From Xanthomonas sp. F10 (GTDB lineage: Bacteria; Pseudomonadota; Gammaproteobacteria; Xanthomonadales; Xanthomonadaceae), in assembly GCF_014206815.1 (NCBI RefSeq), contig NZ_JACHNP010000001.1:2198456-2262455 (forward strand): a stretch of 64,000 nucleotides of DNA. The letters run 5' to 3'. Under the pieces are notes generated by a model. That model was not told where the DNA came from. It made no database searches and saw only the letters and a list, made by a program, of their open reading frames with translations. Shown here one piece after another: positions 1 to 8,298 of the stretch; the first letter of the stretch is position 1; the number at the start of each line of letters is the position of its first letter. Position numbers and translations under genes: made by a program.

Positions 1-1680
1 AACAAGCTGTACGACGATTACTGGGAGGCCTCGCTCAGGCTCAATCCGCTGCAGGCCACCTTCCAGGGCGACAGCCGCTACAACGACCAGTTGCCGAACT
101 TCCTCTCGGCCGCGTTCCGCCAGCAGTCGCATGACTTCACCGTGGAGTGGCTGGGCAAGGCCGAGGCGATCGGCAAGGACGGCCTGACCGGGCAGGACCT
201 GCTCAGCTACGAGATCTTCGTCGGCGATGCGCGCAACGCGCTGGAGGCGGAGAAGTACCCGAGCTGGATGCAGCCGGTGAACCAGTTCTACAACGTCGGC
301 AGCATCATGGTGATGCTCGGCTCCGGCACCGGTGCGCAGCCGTTCCGCACGGTCAAGGACTACGACAACTGGTCGCGGCGCGCGCTCGGCATTCCGGCTC
401 TGTTCGACCAGGCCATCGCCAACATGCGCGAAGGCATGAAGGCCGGCGTGGTGCAGCCGCGCGCACTGATGGAGAAGGTGCTGCCGCAGCTGGATGCGAT
501 CATCAAGCCCACCGCCGAGGAGAGCCTGTTCTGGGGTCCGGTGCGCAACCTGCCGGCGGACATCCCCGAGGCCGAGAAGCAACGCATCACCGCCGAATAC
601 AAGCGCATGATCGAGTACCGCATCATGCCCGCCTACCGCTCGCTGCGCGGCTTCATCGCCACCGAATACCTGCCGGCCACGCGCACCACCGCCGGCGTCG
701 GCGCTCTGCCCGGCGGCGACGCCTGGTACGCCTGGAACGTGCGCCAGAGCACCACCACCGACCTGACCCCGGCGCAGATCCACCAGATCGGCCTGGACGA
801 GGTGGCGCGCATCCAGGGCCAGATCCAGGCGGTGATGAAGCAGGTGCGCTTCCGCGGCTCGATGCAGAAGTTCTTCAAGTTCATGCAGACCGACAAGCGC
901 TTTACCTTCAAGAGCGAGGACGAGCTGCTGACCTATTACCGCGGCCTGGAAGGCCGGGTCGACGCGGCGGTGCCGCGCATGTTCTCGCTCAAGCCCAAGG
1001 CCGCATTCGAGATCCGCCCGGTCGAGCCGTACCGCGCGCAGTCGGCCGCCGGCGGCTCGTACATGCGCCCCAGCGAGGACGGGCGTCCGGGCATCTTCTA
1101 CGTCAACACCTACGACCTGCCCAGCCGCAAGACCTGGGATGCGGAAGACCTGTACCTGCACGAGGCCATTCCCGGCCACCACTTCCAGCTCGGCCTGCAG
1201 CAGGAGCTGACCAACCTGCCCAAGTTCCGCCGCTTCGGCGGCGAGACCGCCTTCATCGAAGGCTGGGGCCTGTACGCCGAATCGCTGGGCAAGGAGTTGG
1301 GCCTATACCAGGACCCATACAACTACTTCGGCTACCTGCAGAACGAGCTGTGGCGCGCGATCCGCCTGGTGGTGGACACCGGCCTGCACAGCAAGGGCTG
1401 GACCCGCGAGCAGGTGATCGACTACATGCTGCAGAACTCGGCCACCAGCCGCACCGACGCCGAAGCCGAGACCGAGCGCTACATGGCCATCCCCGGCCAG
1501 GCGCTGTCCTACAAGATCGGCGAGATGAAGATCCTGCAGCTGCGCGACTACGCCCGCGCGCAACTGGGCGACAAGTTCGACATCCGCGAGTTCCATGCCG
1601 AAGTGCTGAAGGACGGCTCGGTGCCGCTGAACGTGCTGCAGGAGAAGATCGAGCGCTGGGTGGCGAGCAAGAAGGGGTGA
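1..1680 (+). CDS. DUF885 family putative metallo-hydrolase (5' end missing)
   Basis: The frame is open from the first base, so the gene starts upstream of the window; 559 residues are visible and a TTG at 91 is only an internal codon. Near visible residue 387 lies HEAIPGHH, the HExxGH-like signature of the DUF885 family, followed about 25 residues later by a GGETAFIEGWGLYAE segment typical of the same family and likely to supply a further metal ligand. DUF885 proteins are large, mostly alpha-helical and usually exported; the substrate is unknown. A signal peptide cannot be judged because the N-terminus is missing. The family call is firm, the biochemical role is not. Confidence 0.88.
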   Translation, partial: NKLYDDYWEASLRLNPLQATFQGDSRYNDQLPNFLSAAFRQQSHDFTVEWLGKAEAIGKDGLTGQDLLSYEIFVGDARNALEAEKYPSWMQPVNQFYNVGSIMVMLGSGTGAQPFRTVKDYDNWSRRALGIPALFDQAIANMREGMKAGVVQPRALMEKVLPQLDAIIKPTAEESLFWGPVRNLPADIPEAEKQRITAEYKRMIEYRIMPAYRSLRGFIATEYLPATRTTAGVGALPGGDAWYAWNVRQSTTTDLTPAQIHQIGLDEVARIQGQIQAVMKQVRFRGSMQKFFKFMQTDKRFTFKSEDELLTYYRGLEGRVDAAVPRMFSLKPKAAFEIRPVEPYRAQSAAGGSYMRPSEDGRPGIFYVNTYDLPSRKTWDAEDLYLHEAIPGHHFQLGLQQELTNLPKFRRFGGETAFIEGWGLYAESLGKELGLYQDPYNYFGYLQNELWRAIRLVVDTGLHSKGWTREQVIDYMLQNSATSRTDAEAETERYMAIPGQALSYKIGEMKILQLRDYARAQLGDKFDIREFHAEVLKDGSVPLNVLQEKIERWVASKKG

Positions 1681-1749
1681 GCGGGCGCTGCCCCGCGCGC
1701 GGGGTATGTGGCCCGAATGGCGCAAGATCCGGAATGTCGCGAAATCTCT

Positions 1750-1820
1750 CGCAGAAGCGGCTTCAGCCGCGACCGGACATGCCTGGTAAAGCCCGTTCCC
1801 GGCTGAAGCCGCTCCTGCGA
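1750..1820. repeat. REP-type inverted pair (GGCTTCAGCCG family)
   Basis: Two arms, AGAAGCGGCTTCAGCCGCGA and GGCTGAAGCCGCTCCTGCGA, face each other across about 25 nt. Each arm is itself palindromic. Related copies occur at 18178-18247 and 22752-22776. No transposase of the RAYT type is visible in the window. Confidence 0.85.
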
Positions 1821-1867
1821 AAGAAGCTGCAATGGCGACGCGGAGACGGATCGTGCCTGTGTCCCCC

Positions 1868-1935
1868 TTGTGGGAGGGACTTCAGTCCCGACGCCGCTCA
1901 CTGCAACGCGTCGGGACTGAAGTCCCTCCCACAAG
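1868..1935. repeat. REP-type inverted pair (GGGACTTCAGTCCC family)
   Basis: TTGTGGGAGGGACTTCAGTC at the left and its near-perfect reverse complement at the right are separated by about 16 nt. The core GGGACTTCAGTCCC differs from the neighbouring copy at 1750 but has the same design, so two REP subfamilies lie side by side between DUF885 and mmuM. With the preceding pair this explains most of the 344-nt gap between the genes. Confidence 0.85.
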
Positions 1936-2024
1936 AGCTGGAGGCGACTGACCAGCGCCGACATCCGCTGCGACACCACCGGCGAAGACAGCGTACGGCT
2001 GCGCGCAAGGCGAGCGCCTCATCG

Positions 2025-2963
2025 CTATGGCGATGCCAGATGCCGCGCCAGCTGCGCGATGTCCTGCGGTGTGGTGCGACAGCAGCCGCCGATCAGTCGA
2101 GCGCCGGCCGCACGCCAGTCGGCGAGGTGGTCGGCCAGGGTGCCAGCGTCGGCACCGTCGGTCTGCCAGCATTTGCGGTCGGCGTCGTAGCGCTCGCCAG
2201 CGTTCGGATACACCACCAAAGGCAACCGGGTCAGTGTCGCCAGATGGCGCAACGCCGCGGTGGCAAGCGACGGCGCAATGCAGTTGACGCCGAGCGCGAC
2301 CACCTGCGGATGGCCATCAAGCAACGCCACCACGTTGTGCAGCGGCGTGCCGTCGCTGAGATGCGCGGCGTCGCGCAAGGTGCAGGCGAACCAGGCGACA
2401 ACCCGTGGAAATTCCTCCAGTACCTGCAGCAACGCCGCCATCTCCGACAACGACGGTTGCGTTTCGCAGGCCAGCAACGCCACGCCGGCCGCGACCAGGG
2501 CAGCGATGCGCGGGCGATGGAACGCCCGCATCTGCGCCGGCGTCAGCACGTAGTCGCCGCGATATTCGGATCCGTCGGCCAGATAGGCGCCATACGGACC
2601 GACCGAGCCGGCGACCAGCAGCGGCCCTGCCTGCGGATGCCGCGCGAGATGCGCCTTCCGCGCCTGCTGCGCCAGTTCGACGCTGCGCGCGATCAAGTGC
2701 TGCGCTTGCGCGAGGTCGATTCCGCGCGCGGCAAAGCCCTGCGGCGTGGCCTGGTAGCTGGCGGTGATCGCGCACTGCGCACCGGCGGCGAAATAGTCCT
2801 GGTGCACCTGGCGGATCAACTGCGGCTGCTCCAGCAGGATCTTCGCCGACCACAGCGGATCGCGCAGATCGCAGCCGCGCCGCTCCAGTTCGGTGGCCAG
2901 GGCGCCGTCGAGCACCAGGCACCGGTCCTCGGCCAGCAGCGCGGCAAGCGGGTTGTGCGGCAT
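2025..2963 (-). CDS. mmuM: Homocysteine S-methyltransferase
   Basis: 312 residues, starting at the ATG before PHNPLAALL; the frame is open further upstream but that part has no family resemblance. The N-terminal LDGALATELERRG matches the start of the MmuM/BHMT TIM barrel. The zinc-binding cysteines are visible as GVNC in the middle and GGCC(R)TTP near the C-terminus, so the site looks complete. The enzyme would transfer methyl from S-methylmethionine (or SAM) to homocysteine in the cytoplasm, making methionine. No S-methylmethionine permease gene is adjacent. It is a single-gene unit converging on the DUF885 gene. Confidence 0.93.
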   Translation of the reverse strand: MPHNPLAALLAEDRCLVLDGALATELERRGCDLRDPLWSAKILLEQPQLIRQVHQDYFAAGAQCAITASYQATPQGFAARGIDLAQAQHLIARSVELAQQARKAHLARHPQAGPLLVAGSVGPYGAYLADGSEYRGDYVLTPAQMRAFHRPRIAALVAAGVALLACETQPSLSEMAALLQVLEEFPRVVAWFACTLRDAAHLSDGTPLHNVVALLDGHPQVVALGVNCIAPSLATAALRHLATLTRLPLVVYPNAGERYDADRKCWQTDGADAGTLADHLADWRAAGARLIGGCCRTTPQDIAQLARHLASP

Positions 2964-3141
2964 GGCGTCAGCCTCGCAGCGACGGAACGCGTAGTGTCGC
3001 AGACGGGGCCGGCGCGGTCGCGCCGCTGCGCTATGCTGCCGGCATGCCGCTCTCCCTATTGCTGACTGTGCACGACAGCACCACCGCGCCGCCTGCGCGC
3101 ACGGCCGCCAGTGCCCACGCCCACTTCCCGAGCGCGCCGCG

Positions 3142-3543
3142 ATGACGTCACCGCTGACCCTCGACGGCCTGCACCACGTGGCGATCATCGCCTCCGACTA
3201 CGCGCGCTCCAAGGACTTCTACTGCCGCATCCTCGGCCTGCCGGTGATCGCCGAGGTCTACCGCGACACCCGCGACTCCTGGAAGCTGGATCTGGCCCTG
3301 CCCGACGGCAGCCAGCTCGAACTGTTCTCGTTCCCCGCGCCGCCGCCGCGGCCGAGCCGTCCGGAAGCCTGCGGGCTGCGCCACCTGGCGTTGCGCGTGC
3401 GCGACCTGGACGCGGCCGTCGCGCACCTGCAGGCGCACGGCGTGGCGGTCGAGCCGATCCGCGTGGACGAATACACCGGCCGCCGCTTCACCTTCTTCGC
3501 CGACCCCGACGACCTGCCGCTGGAACTGTACGAGAGCGGCTGA
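3142..3543 (+). CDS. gloA2: YaeR-type VOC (glyoxalase-fold) metalloprotein
   Basis: 133 residues forming one vicinal-oxygen-chelate unit: HHVAIIASDY at the start, RDSWKLDLAL in the middle, ELFSFPAPP and RPEACGLRHLAL before a second beta-alpha unit ending in DLPLELYE. These segments are characteristic of the YaeR/SMU1112c branch rather than true glyoxalase I. Metal ligands are likely the His near residue 12, the Glu of the ELFSF strand, the His of GLRHLAL and the C-terminal Glu. The physiological substrate is not established. The ATG at 3142 gives a complete domain. Confidence 0.9.
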   Translation: MTSPLTLDGLHHVAIIASDYARSKDFYCRILGLPVIAEVYRDTRDSWKLDLALPDGSQLELFSFPAPPPRPSRPEACGLRHLALRVRDLDAAVAHLQAHGVAVEPIRVDEYTGRRFTFFADPDDLPLELYESG

Positions 3544-3669
3544 ATGCATGCCGGTGGTCACGCTGAACCGCATGCCGCAGTGCGGATTCCCAGCACCATA
3601 CGCTTGGGTATACAGTCGGATCAGCCCGGCATCGCGCCGGCCGCACCGGACATCCCTCGGGAGGGGAAC

Positions 3670-4122
3670 ATGCGCACGAGCTTCAAGACCCTGATGCTGG
3701 CCCTGCCGCTGAGCGCGGCGGCATTCATGGCGCACGCCGCCGACACCACGCCGGTCGGCCGCTGGCAGACCATCGACGACGAAACCGGCAAGCCCAAGTC
3801 GATCGTGCAGATCGAACAGGCCGCCAACGGCACGCTGAGCGGCAAGGTGGTGGAGATCCTGCAGTCCAACCACGGCCCCAACCCGATGTGCGACAAGTGC
3901 GACGGCGAGCGCAAGGGCAAGCCGATCAAGGGCATGACCATCCTGTGGGGCCTCAAGCCCGACGGCGCGGCGGTGTGGGACGGCGGCTCGGTGCTGGACC
4001 CGGCCAAGGGCAAGACCTACAAGGCCAAGGTCACCCTCACCGACGGCGGCAAGAAGCTGCAGATGCGCGGCTACATCGGCATCGAGGCCCTGGGCCGGAC
4101 GCAGACCTGGATTCGGGAGTAA
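3670..4122 (+). CDS. DUF2147 exported protein
   Basis: 150 residues from the ATG that follows GGGAGGGGA, a good ribosome-binding site; an upstream in-frame ATG at 3544 adds 42 residues without signal-peptide character and is rejected. Residues 1-24 form a typical Sec signal ending AHAAD. The mature part begins VGRWQTIDDETGKPKS and carries CDKCDGERKGKPIKG, the conserved Cys pair region of DUF2147, ending with GRTQTWIRE. The family is a small beta-sandwich of unknown role in the periplasm. A G-rich array starts 2 nt after the stop codon and a terminator follows. Confidence 0.9.
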   Translation: MRTSFKTLMLALPLSAAAFMAHAADTTPVGRWQTIDDETGKPKSIVQIEQAANGTLSGKVVEILQSNHGPNPMCDKCDGERKGKPIKGMTILWGLKPDGAAVWDGGSVLDPAKGKTYKAKVTLTDGGKKLQMRGYIGIEALGRTQTWIRE

Positions 4123-4124
4123 AA

Positions 4125-4157
4125 CCGGGGACTCGGGGCTCGGGACCGGGAACCCGG
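4125..4157 (+). repeat. G-rich array, GGGACTCGGG type, just after a stop codon
   Basis: Begins 2 nt after the DUF2147 stop. The G-runs GGGG-ACTC-GGGG-CTC-GGG-ACC-GGG meet the usual four-run pattern for an intramolecular quadruplex. A C-rich inverted counterpart lies at 4265-4295, and the same pair is present inside the mutase gene at 54119-54318. Confidence 0.75.
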
Positions 4158-4206
4158 AAAAGCGAGGGAGCGCGAAACGGAAGTTTTTCGCGCAACATGT
4201 TTCTCC

Positions 4207-4233
4207 AAAGGCGTCCGCGAGGGCGCCTTTTTT
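4207..4233 (+). terminator. Rho-independent terminator after DUF2147 gene
   Basis: AAGGCGTCC and GGGCGCCTT form a 9-bp stem with one T-G wobble and a GCGA loop, followed by a run of six T. It lies about 85 nt past the stop codon, between the two arms of the G-rich repeat pair. Confidence 0.85.
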
Positions 4234-4264
4234 GTGGGCTGTCAGCGCGTCATGCACCGCTCTT

Positions 4265-4295
4265 CCGGGCCCCGGTCCCGGGCCCCGGGTCCCGG
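4265..4295 (-). repeat. C-rich counterpart of the GGGACTCGGG array
   Basis: CCGGGCCCCGGTCCCGGGCC and its continuation, reading as a G-rich array on the minus strand. It lies about 50 nt upstream of the metG start, so it could fall in the metG leader. Confidence 0.7.
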
Positions 4296-4343
4296 CTTTC
4301 CATGCCATGCGATAATCTCGCGCCCCCAAACACGCCGGCCGCC

Positions 4344-6407
4344 ATGACCACCGCCCTCGTCACCACCGCCCTGCCCTATGCCAACGGACCGCTGCATCTG
4401 GGGCATCTGGTCGGCTACATCCAGGCCGACATCTGGGTGCGCGCGCGGCGGCTGCGCGGCGACCGGACCTGGTTCGTGTGCGCCGACGACACCCACGGCA
4501 CGCCGATCATGCTGGCCGCGGAGAAGGCCGGGGTCACCCCGGAAGACTTCATCGCCGCCATCCAGGCCAGCCACGAGCGCGATTTCGCCGCGTTCGGCGT
4601 GGCCTTCGACCATTACGACTCCACCAACTCGGACGCCAACCGTGCCCTGACCGAGGCGTTCTACGCCAAGCTCGATGCCGGCGGCCACATCGCGCGGCGC
4701 TCGGTGGCGCAGTTCTACGATCCGGCCAAGGGCATGTTCCTGCCCGACCGCTACATCAAGGGCATCTGCCCGAACTGCGGCAGCGCCGACCAGTACGGCG
4801 ACAACTGCGAGGTCTGCGGCGCCACCTATGCGCCGACCGAACTGAAGGAGCCCAAGTCGGTGATCTCCGGCGCCACGCCGGAGCTGCGCGATTCGGAGCA
4901 CTTCTTCTTCGAGGTCGGCCGCTTCGACGGCTTCCTGCGCGAATGGCTGGCCGGCGACGTGGCCCTGCCCGGGGTCAAGGCCAAGCTGATGGAATGGCTG
5001 GACAGCGAAGGCGGCCTGCGCGCCTGGGACATCTCCCGCGACGCGCCGTACTTCGGCTTCCAGATCCCCGGCCAGCCCGGCAAGTATTTCTACGTGTGGC
5101 TGGACGCGCCGATCGGCTACCTGAGCAGCTTCCAGACCCTGTGCGCGAGCCTGGGCGAAGCGTTCGAGCCACATCTGGCCGCCGGCACCGCCACCGAGCT
5201 GCACCACTTCATCGGCAAGGACATCGTCAACTTCCACGGCCTGTTCTGGCCGGCGGTGCTGCACGGCACCGGTCACCGCGCGCCGACCCGGCTGCACGTC
5301 AACGGTTACCTGACGGTGGACGGCGCCAAGATGTCCAAGTCGCGCGGCACCTTCGTCATGGCCCGCACCTACCTGGACGTGGGTCTGGAGCCGGAAGCGC
5401 TGCGCTACTACTTCGCGGCCAAGTCCTCCGGCGGCGTCGACGATCTGGACCTGAACCTGGGCGACTTCGTGGCGCGGGTCAATGCGGACCTGGTCGGCAA
5501 GTTCGTCAACCTGGCCAGCCGCTGCGCCGGCTTCATCGACAAGCGCTTCGACGGCAAACTCGCCGACGCGCTGCCGGACCCGGCGCAATACGCGCGCTTC
5601 GTCGCCGCCTTGGCGCCGATCCGCGAGGCCTACGAGCGCAACGACCCGGCCAGCGCGATCCGCCAGACCATGGCCCTGGCCGACGAGGCCAACAAGTACA
5701 TCGACGAACACAAGCCCTGGGTGCTGGCCAAGCAGGACGGCGCCGAGGCGCAACTGCAGGCGGTGTGCACGCAGGGCCTGAACCTGTTCCGGGTGCTGGC
5801 CGCCGCGCTCAAGCCGGTGCTGCCGCGCACCTGCGCCGAGGCCGAGGCGTTCCTGTCCGCCCCGCTCGGCGCCTGGGACGACCTGCAGGCGCCGCTGCTG
5901 GCGCACGTGATCCAGCCCTACGCCCCCCTGTTCACCCGTATCGACCCAAAGCTGCTCGACGCCATGACCGACGCCTCCAAGGACACCCTCGCCCCCGCTC
6001 CGGCCGCCGCGGCCCCCGCCGCCAAGCAGGAGGCGAAGGCAGTGACGAATCCGCAATCCCCACTCCCCAATTCCAGCGTCATCGGCATCGACGACTTCGC
6101 CAAGCTCGACCTGCGCATCGGCAAGGTGCTGGCCTGCGAGTTCGTCGAAGGATCGGACAAGCTGCTGCGCTTCGAACTGGACGCCGGCGAGCTGGGCAAG
6201 CGGCAGATCTTCTCCGGCATCCGCGGCAGCTACGGCGAACCGGAGAAGCTGGTCGGCCGCAACGTGGTGTTCATCGCCAACCTGGCCCCGCGCAAGATGC
6301 GCTTCGGCCTCAGCGAAGGCATGATCCTGTCGGCCGGCTTCGACGGCGGCGCCCTGGCCCTGCTCGACGCCGACAGCGGCGCGCAACCGGGCATGCCGGT
6401 GCGGTAA
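4344..6407 (+). CDS. metG: Methionine-tRNA ligase
   Basis: 687 residues, charging tRNA-Met in the cytoplasm. PYANGPLHLGH near residue 11 contains the HIGH-type motif (HLGH); the zinc knuckle CPNCGSADQYGDNCEVCG is near residue 145; KMSKS is near residue 330. The C-terminal 110 residues (from IDDFAKLDLRIGK) form the dimerising tRNA-binding domain. Between catalytic core and this domain is an Ala/Pro linker, and residues about 567-577 are encoded by a copy of the GGGATTGGGG array in reverse orientation, giving TNPQSPLPNS. The frame stays intact. The start was chosen at the ATG before TTALVTTALPYANG; longer in-frame extensions lack family similarity. Confidence 0.97.
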   Translation: MTTALVTTALPYANGPLHLGHLVGYIQADIWVRARRLRGDRTWFVCADDTHGTPIMLAAEKAGVTPEDFIAAIQASHERDFAAFGVAFDHYDSTNSDANRALTEAFYAKLDAGGHIARRSVAQFYDPAKGMFLPDRYIKGICPNCGSADQYGDNCEVCGATYAPTELKEPKSVISGATPELRDSEHFFFEVGRFDGFLREWLAGDVALPGVKAKLMEWLDSEGGLRAWDISRDAPYFGFQIPGQPGKYFYVWLDAPIGYLSSFQTLCASLGEAFEPHLAAGTATELHHFIGKDIVNFHGLFWPAVLHGTGHRAPTRLHVNGYLTVDGAKMSKSRGTFVMARTYLDVGLEPEALRYYFAAKSSGGVDDLDLNLGDFVARVNADLVGKFVNLASRCAGFIDKRFDGKLADALPDPAQYARFVAALAPIREAYERNDPASAIRQTMALADEANKYIDEHKPWVLAKQDGAEAQLQAVCTQGLNLFRVLAAALKPVLPRTCAEAEAFLSAPLGAWDDLQAPLLAHVIQPYAPLFTRIDPKLLDAMTDASKDTLAPAPAAAAPAAKQEAKAVTNPQSPLPNSSVIGIDDFAKLDLRIGKVLACEFVEGSDKLLRFELDAGELGKRQIFSGIRGSYGEPEKLVGRNVVFIANLAPRKMRFGLSEGMILSAGFDGGALALLDADSGAQPGMPVR
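6044..6074 (-). repeat. GGGATTGGGG-type array inside metG
   Basis: GAATCCGCAATCCCCACTCC and its continuation match the intergenic copies at 6481, 18285 and 22812, but here the repeat is translated as part of the linker between the catalytic and tRNA-binding domains of MetG. Confidence 0.75.
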
Positions 6408-6409
6408 GG

Positions 6410-6440
6410 CCGGGATTGGGGAGTCGGGATTGGGGATTGG
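6410..6440 (+). repeat. GGGATTGGGG array just after the metG stop
   Basis: Starts 2 nt after the metG TAA. GGG-ATT-GGGG-AGTC-GGG-ATT-GGGG provides four G-runs with 3-4 nt loops on the transcribed (mRNA-like) strand. An inverted copy follows at 6481-6509. Confidence 0.75.
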
Positions 6441-6480
6441 TTGAGCCACTCTCGGCGCCGATGGGTCCATGACGCGGTGA

Positions 6481-6509
6481 CGAATCCCCAATGCCGAATC
6501 CCCAATCCC
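6481..6509 (-). repeat. Inverted GGGATTGGGG copy containing the next start codon
   Basis: CGAATCCCCAATGCCGAATC and its continuation. The ATG used for the downstream HAD gene lies inside this repeat, so its first residues (MPNPQS) are repeat-encoded. Confidence 0.7.
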
Positions 6510-7092
6510 TCGCTCTATTCGACTTCGACCACACGGTCACAACCACCGACACCTATTCGGGGTTCCTGCGCCGTGTGGCGACGCCGGCGCAACAGGCGAC
6601 TGCGCGCTGGACGGTCGGACCTGGCTGGCCGGCTACCGGCTGGGCCTGGTGTCGGCGACGGCGTTGCGCACGCGGGTCACCCGACTGGTGTTCGCCGGAC
6701 GCGATGCGGACGACATCGCCCGCCAGGCCGAGCACTATGCGCAGGAGGCGCTGCCGTTGCTGCTGCGGCCGGACATGATGCAGCGGATCGCCTGGCATCA
6801 GGCCCAGGCGCACGCCGTGGCGGTGGTGTCCGGCTCGCTGGACCTGTATCTGCGGCCCTGGTGCACGCAACACGGGCTGCACGTGATCTGCAACCGCCTG
6901 GATGTGCAGGACGGGCGGCTGACCGGCCGCTATCGCCACGGCGATTGCGGGCCGCGCAAGGCGGCGCTGATCCGCATGCACTACGACCTCGGCGCCTATC
7001 AGCGCATCTATGCCTACGGCGACAGCCGCGAGGATCGACCGATGCTGGCAATGGCGCACGAGCGCTGGTACCGCGGGCGCCGGATCGCCTGA
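6491..7092 (+). pseudogene. HAD-IB family phosphatase, frameshifted
   Basis: Two frames together make one SerB-like HAD-IB hydrolase. The first (from 6491) has the nucleophile motif ALFDFDHTVTTTDTY and runs to about 6619; the second carries LAGYRLGLVSATALRTR, VVSGSLDLYL (motif II Ser) and YAYGDSREDRPML (motif III/IV). The join is at GGACCTGGCTGG: one extra C (GGA CCC TGG CTG) would restore GPWLAGYRLG and a 200-residue protein of normal family length. All catalytic motifs are present, so this is either a recent frameshift or a consensus error in a C-run. Family members dephosphorylate small metabolites or phosphoserine-like substrates; the substrate here is unknown. Confidence 0.8.
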
Positions 7093-7096
7093 GCCG

Positions 7097-7688
7097 ATGA
7101 CGCTGCGCCAGACACCGCCGCCCCTGCCGTCCGCTGCGCAGCGCGTGGCCGCCTCGGCGGCACGCAGCGACGCCGAAGCGACGCCACCGCGCGACCGCGG
7201 CGCGGTCGTCGCCTTGTCGATCGTGGCGCTGGCGATCCTGCTCGGCATCGCATTCGCCGTCAGCGTGTGGGGGTGGCGCATGTACCCCGCGGCGCGCAGC
7301 GACGACGCCTGGGTGGCGACGCCGGCGTCGCGCGCCGGTGGCGCCCAGGCCCGGCGCGCCGGCCGCCGTCTCCACGCATGCGTCCCCGGACGACGCAACC
7401 GTGGTGATCGCCCGGTTCCGCGAGGACGTGCTGCCGACGATCCGGGTCGGCCAGGCCGCGCAGGTGCGCCTGGCCGGTGATGCGGAGAGCGCCTGGGTCG
7501 GCCACGTCCAGGCGATCGGCGCCGACACGGACGCGGCGCTCGACAGCGCCGCGCAGGCCGGCAACCATGTCCAGCGCGTGCAGCGGCAGCCGGTGCGGAT
7601 CGTGCTGGACCGTGCCCAGGACGCGCCCGCCACGCCGGCGCCGGGCACCGCGGTCCAGGTCGTGATCGACACCTACAGCGCGCGCTAG
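7097..7688 (+). pseudogene. Relic of an HlyD/EmrA-type efflux adaptor
   Basis: The start is an ATG 4 nt after the HAD stop. The first part has a cytoplasmic tail, one membrane segment (VVALSIVALAILLGIAFAVS) and YPAARSDDAWV, resembling the start of EmrA-like membrane fusion proteins. From about 7338 a different frame gives VVIARFREDVLPTIRVGQAA and VQVVIDTYSAR, resembling the C-terminal beta-barrel of the same family. The coiled-coil hairpin and lipoyl parts that should lie between are absent and the frame changes. I read this as an internal deletion of an adaptor gene. No efflux pump gene remains beside it. Confidence 0.6.
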
Positions 7689-7796
7689 GCGCGGGCCGCA
7701 GCGGACGCCGCGCTACACTGTGCCGGCTCGCCACGCCGGCGTTTCCGCTCTTTCGCCTCTGCTCCACGCCGTGCGCCGCCGCGCGCTGCCTCCGCC

Positions 7797-8207
7797 ATGA
7801 CGCCCACCCACGACGCCCTGCTCGAACGTCTCGATCGCCTTCTGCCGCAGACCCAATGCGGCCAGTGCGGGTTCGACGGCTGTCGCCCCTATGCCGAGGC
7901 GATGGCCGCCGGCACGGCGCAGGTGGACCGCTGCCCGCCCGGCGGCGATGCCGGCGCGCGCGCCCTGGCGCGGGTGCTCGGGGTGCCTGCCCTGCCCTAC
8001 GACCGCAGCCGCGGCACGCACGCGCCGCCGCAGGTGGCGTGGGTGGTCGAGGCCGACTGCATCGGCTGCACCAAGTGCATCCAGGCCTGCCCGGTGGACG
8101 CCATCGTCGGCGGCGCCAAGCACATGCACACGGTGCTGGCGCCCTTGTGCACCGGCTGCGCGTTGTGCCTGCCGGCCTGCCCGGTGGATTGCATCGTCCT
8201 GCGCTGA
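7797..8207 (+). CDS. rnfB: RnfB-like ferredoxin-domain protein
   Basis: 136 residues. An N-terminal Fe-S domain has QCGQCGFDGC with a later Cys in DRCPPGG, the 4Fe-4S motif of RnfB/RsxB. The C-terminal half is a two-cluster ferredoxin: CIGCTKCIQACPVDAI and CTGCALCLPACPVDCI. The membrane-anchoring N-terminal helix of classical RnfB is missing, and no other rnf/rsx genes lie nearby, so it may act as a soluble electron carrier or dock onto a complex encoded elsewhere. The start ATG is preceded by a weak ribosome-binding region. Confidence 0.85.
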   Translation: MTPTHDALLERLDRLLPQTQCGQCGFDGCRPYAEAMAAGTAQVDRCPPGGDAGARALARVLGVPALPYDRSRGTHAPPQVAWVVEADCIGCTKCIQACPVDAIVGGAKHMHTVLAPLCTGCALCLPACPVDCIVLR

Positions 8208-8298
8208 GACGGCCACCGCAACGCGGCCGCCACGGCGGGCGCATCCGGATCGGCGCCGGCCGCGTATGTCCTGGTGTCATCCCACCGGAGCGCCGTGC

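Noticed and set aside
147-3065. A 972-codon plus-strand frame overlapping DUF885 and mmuM.
   Set aside because: Arg/Ala/Pro-rich shadow crossing two well-supported genes and REP repeats.
4242-6491. A 749-codon frame antisense to metG.
   Set aside because: Shadow; no domain, and metG carries complete catalytic motifs.
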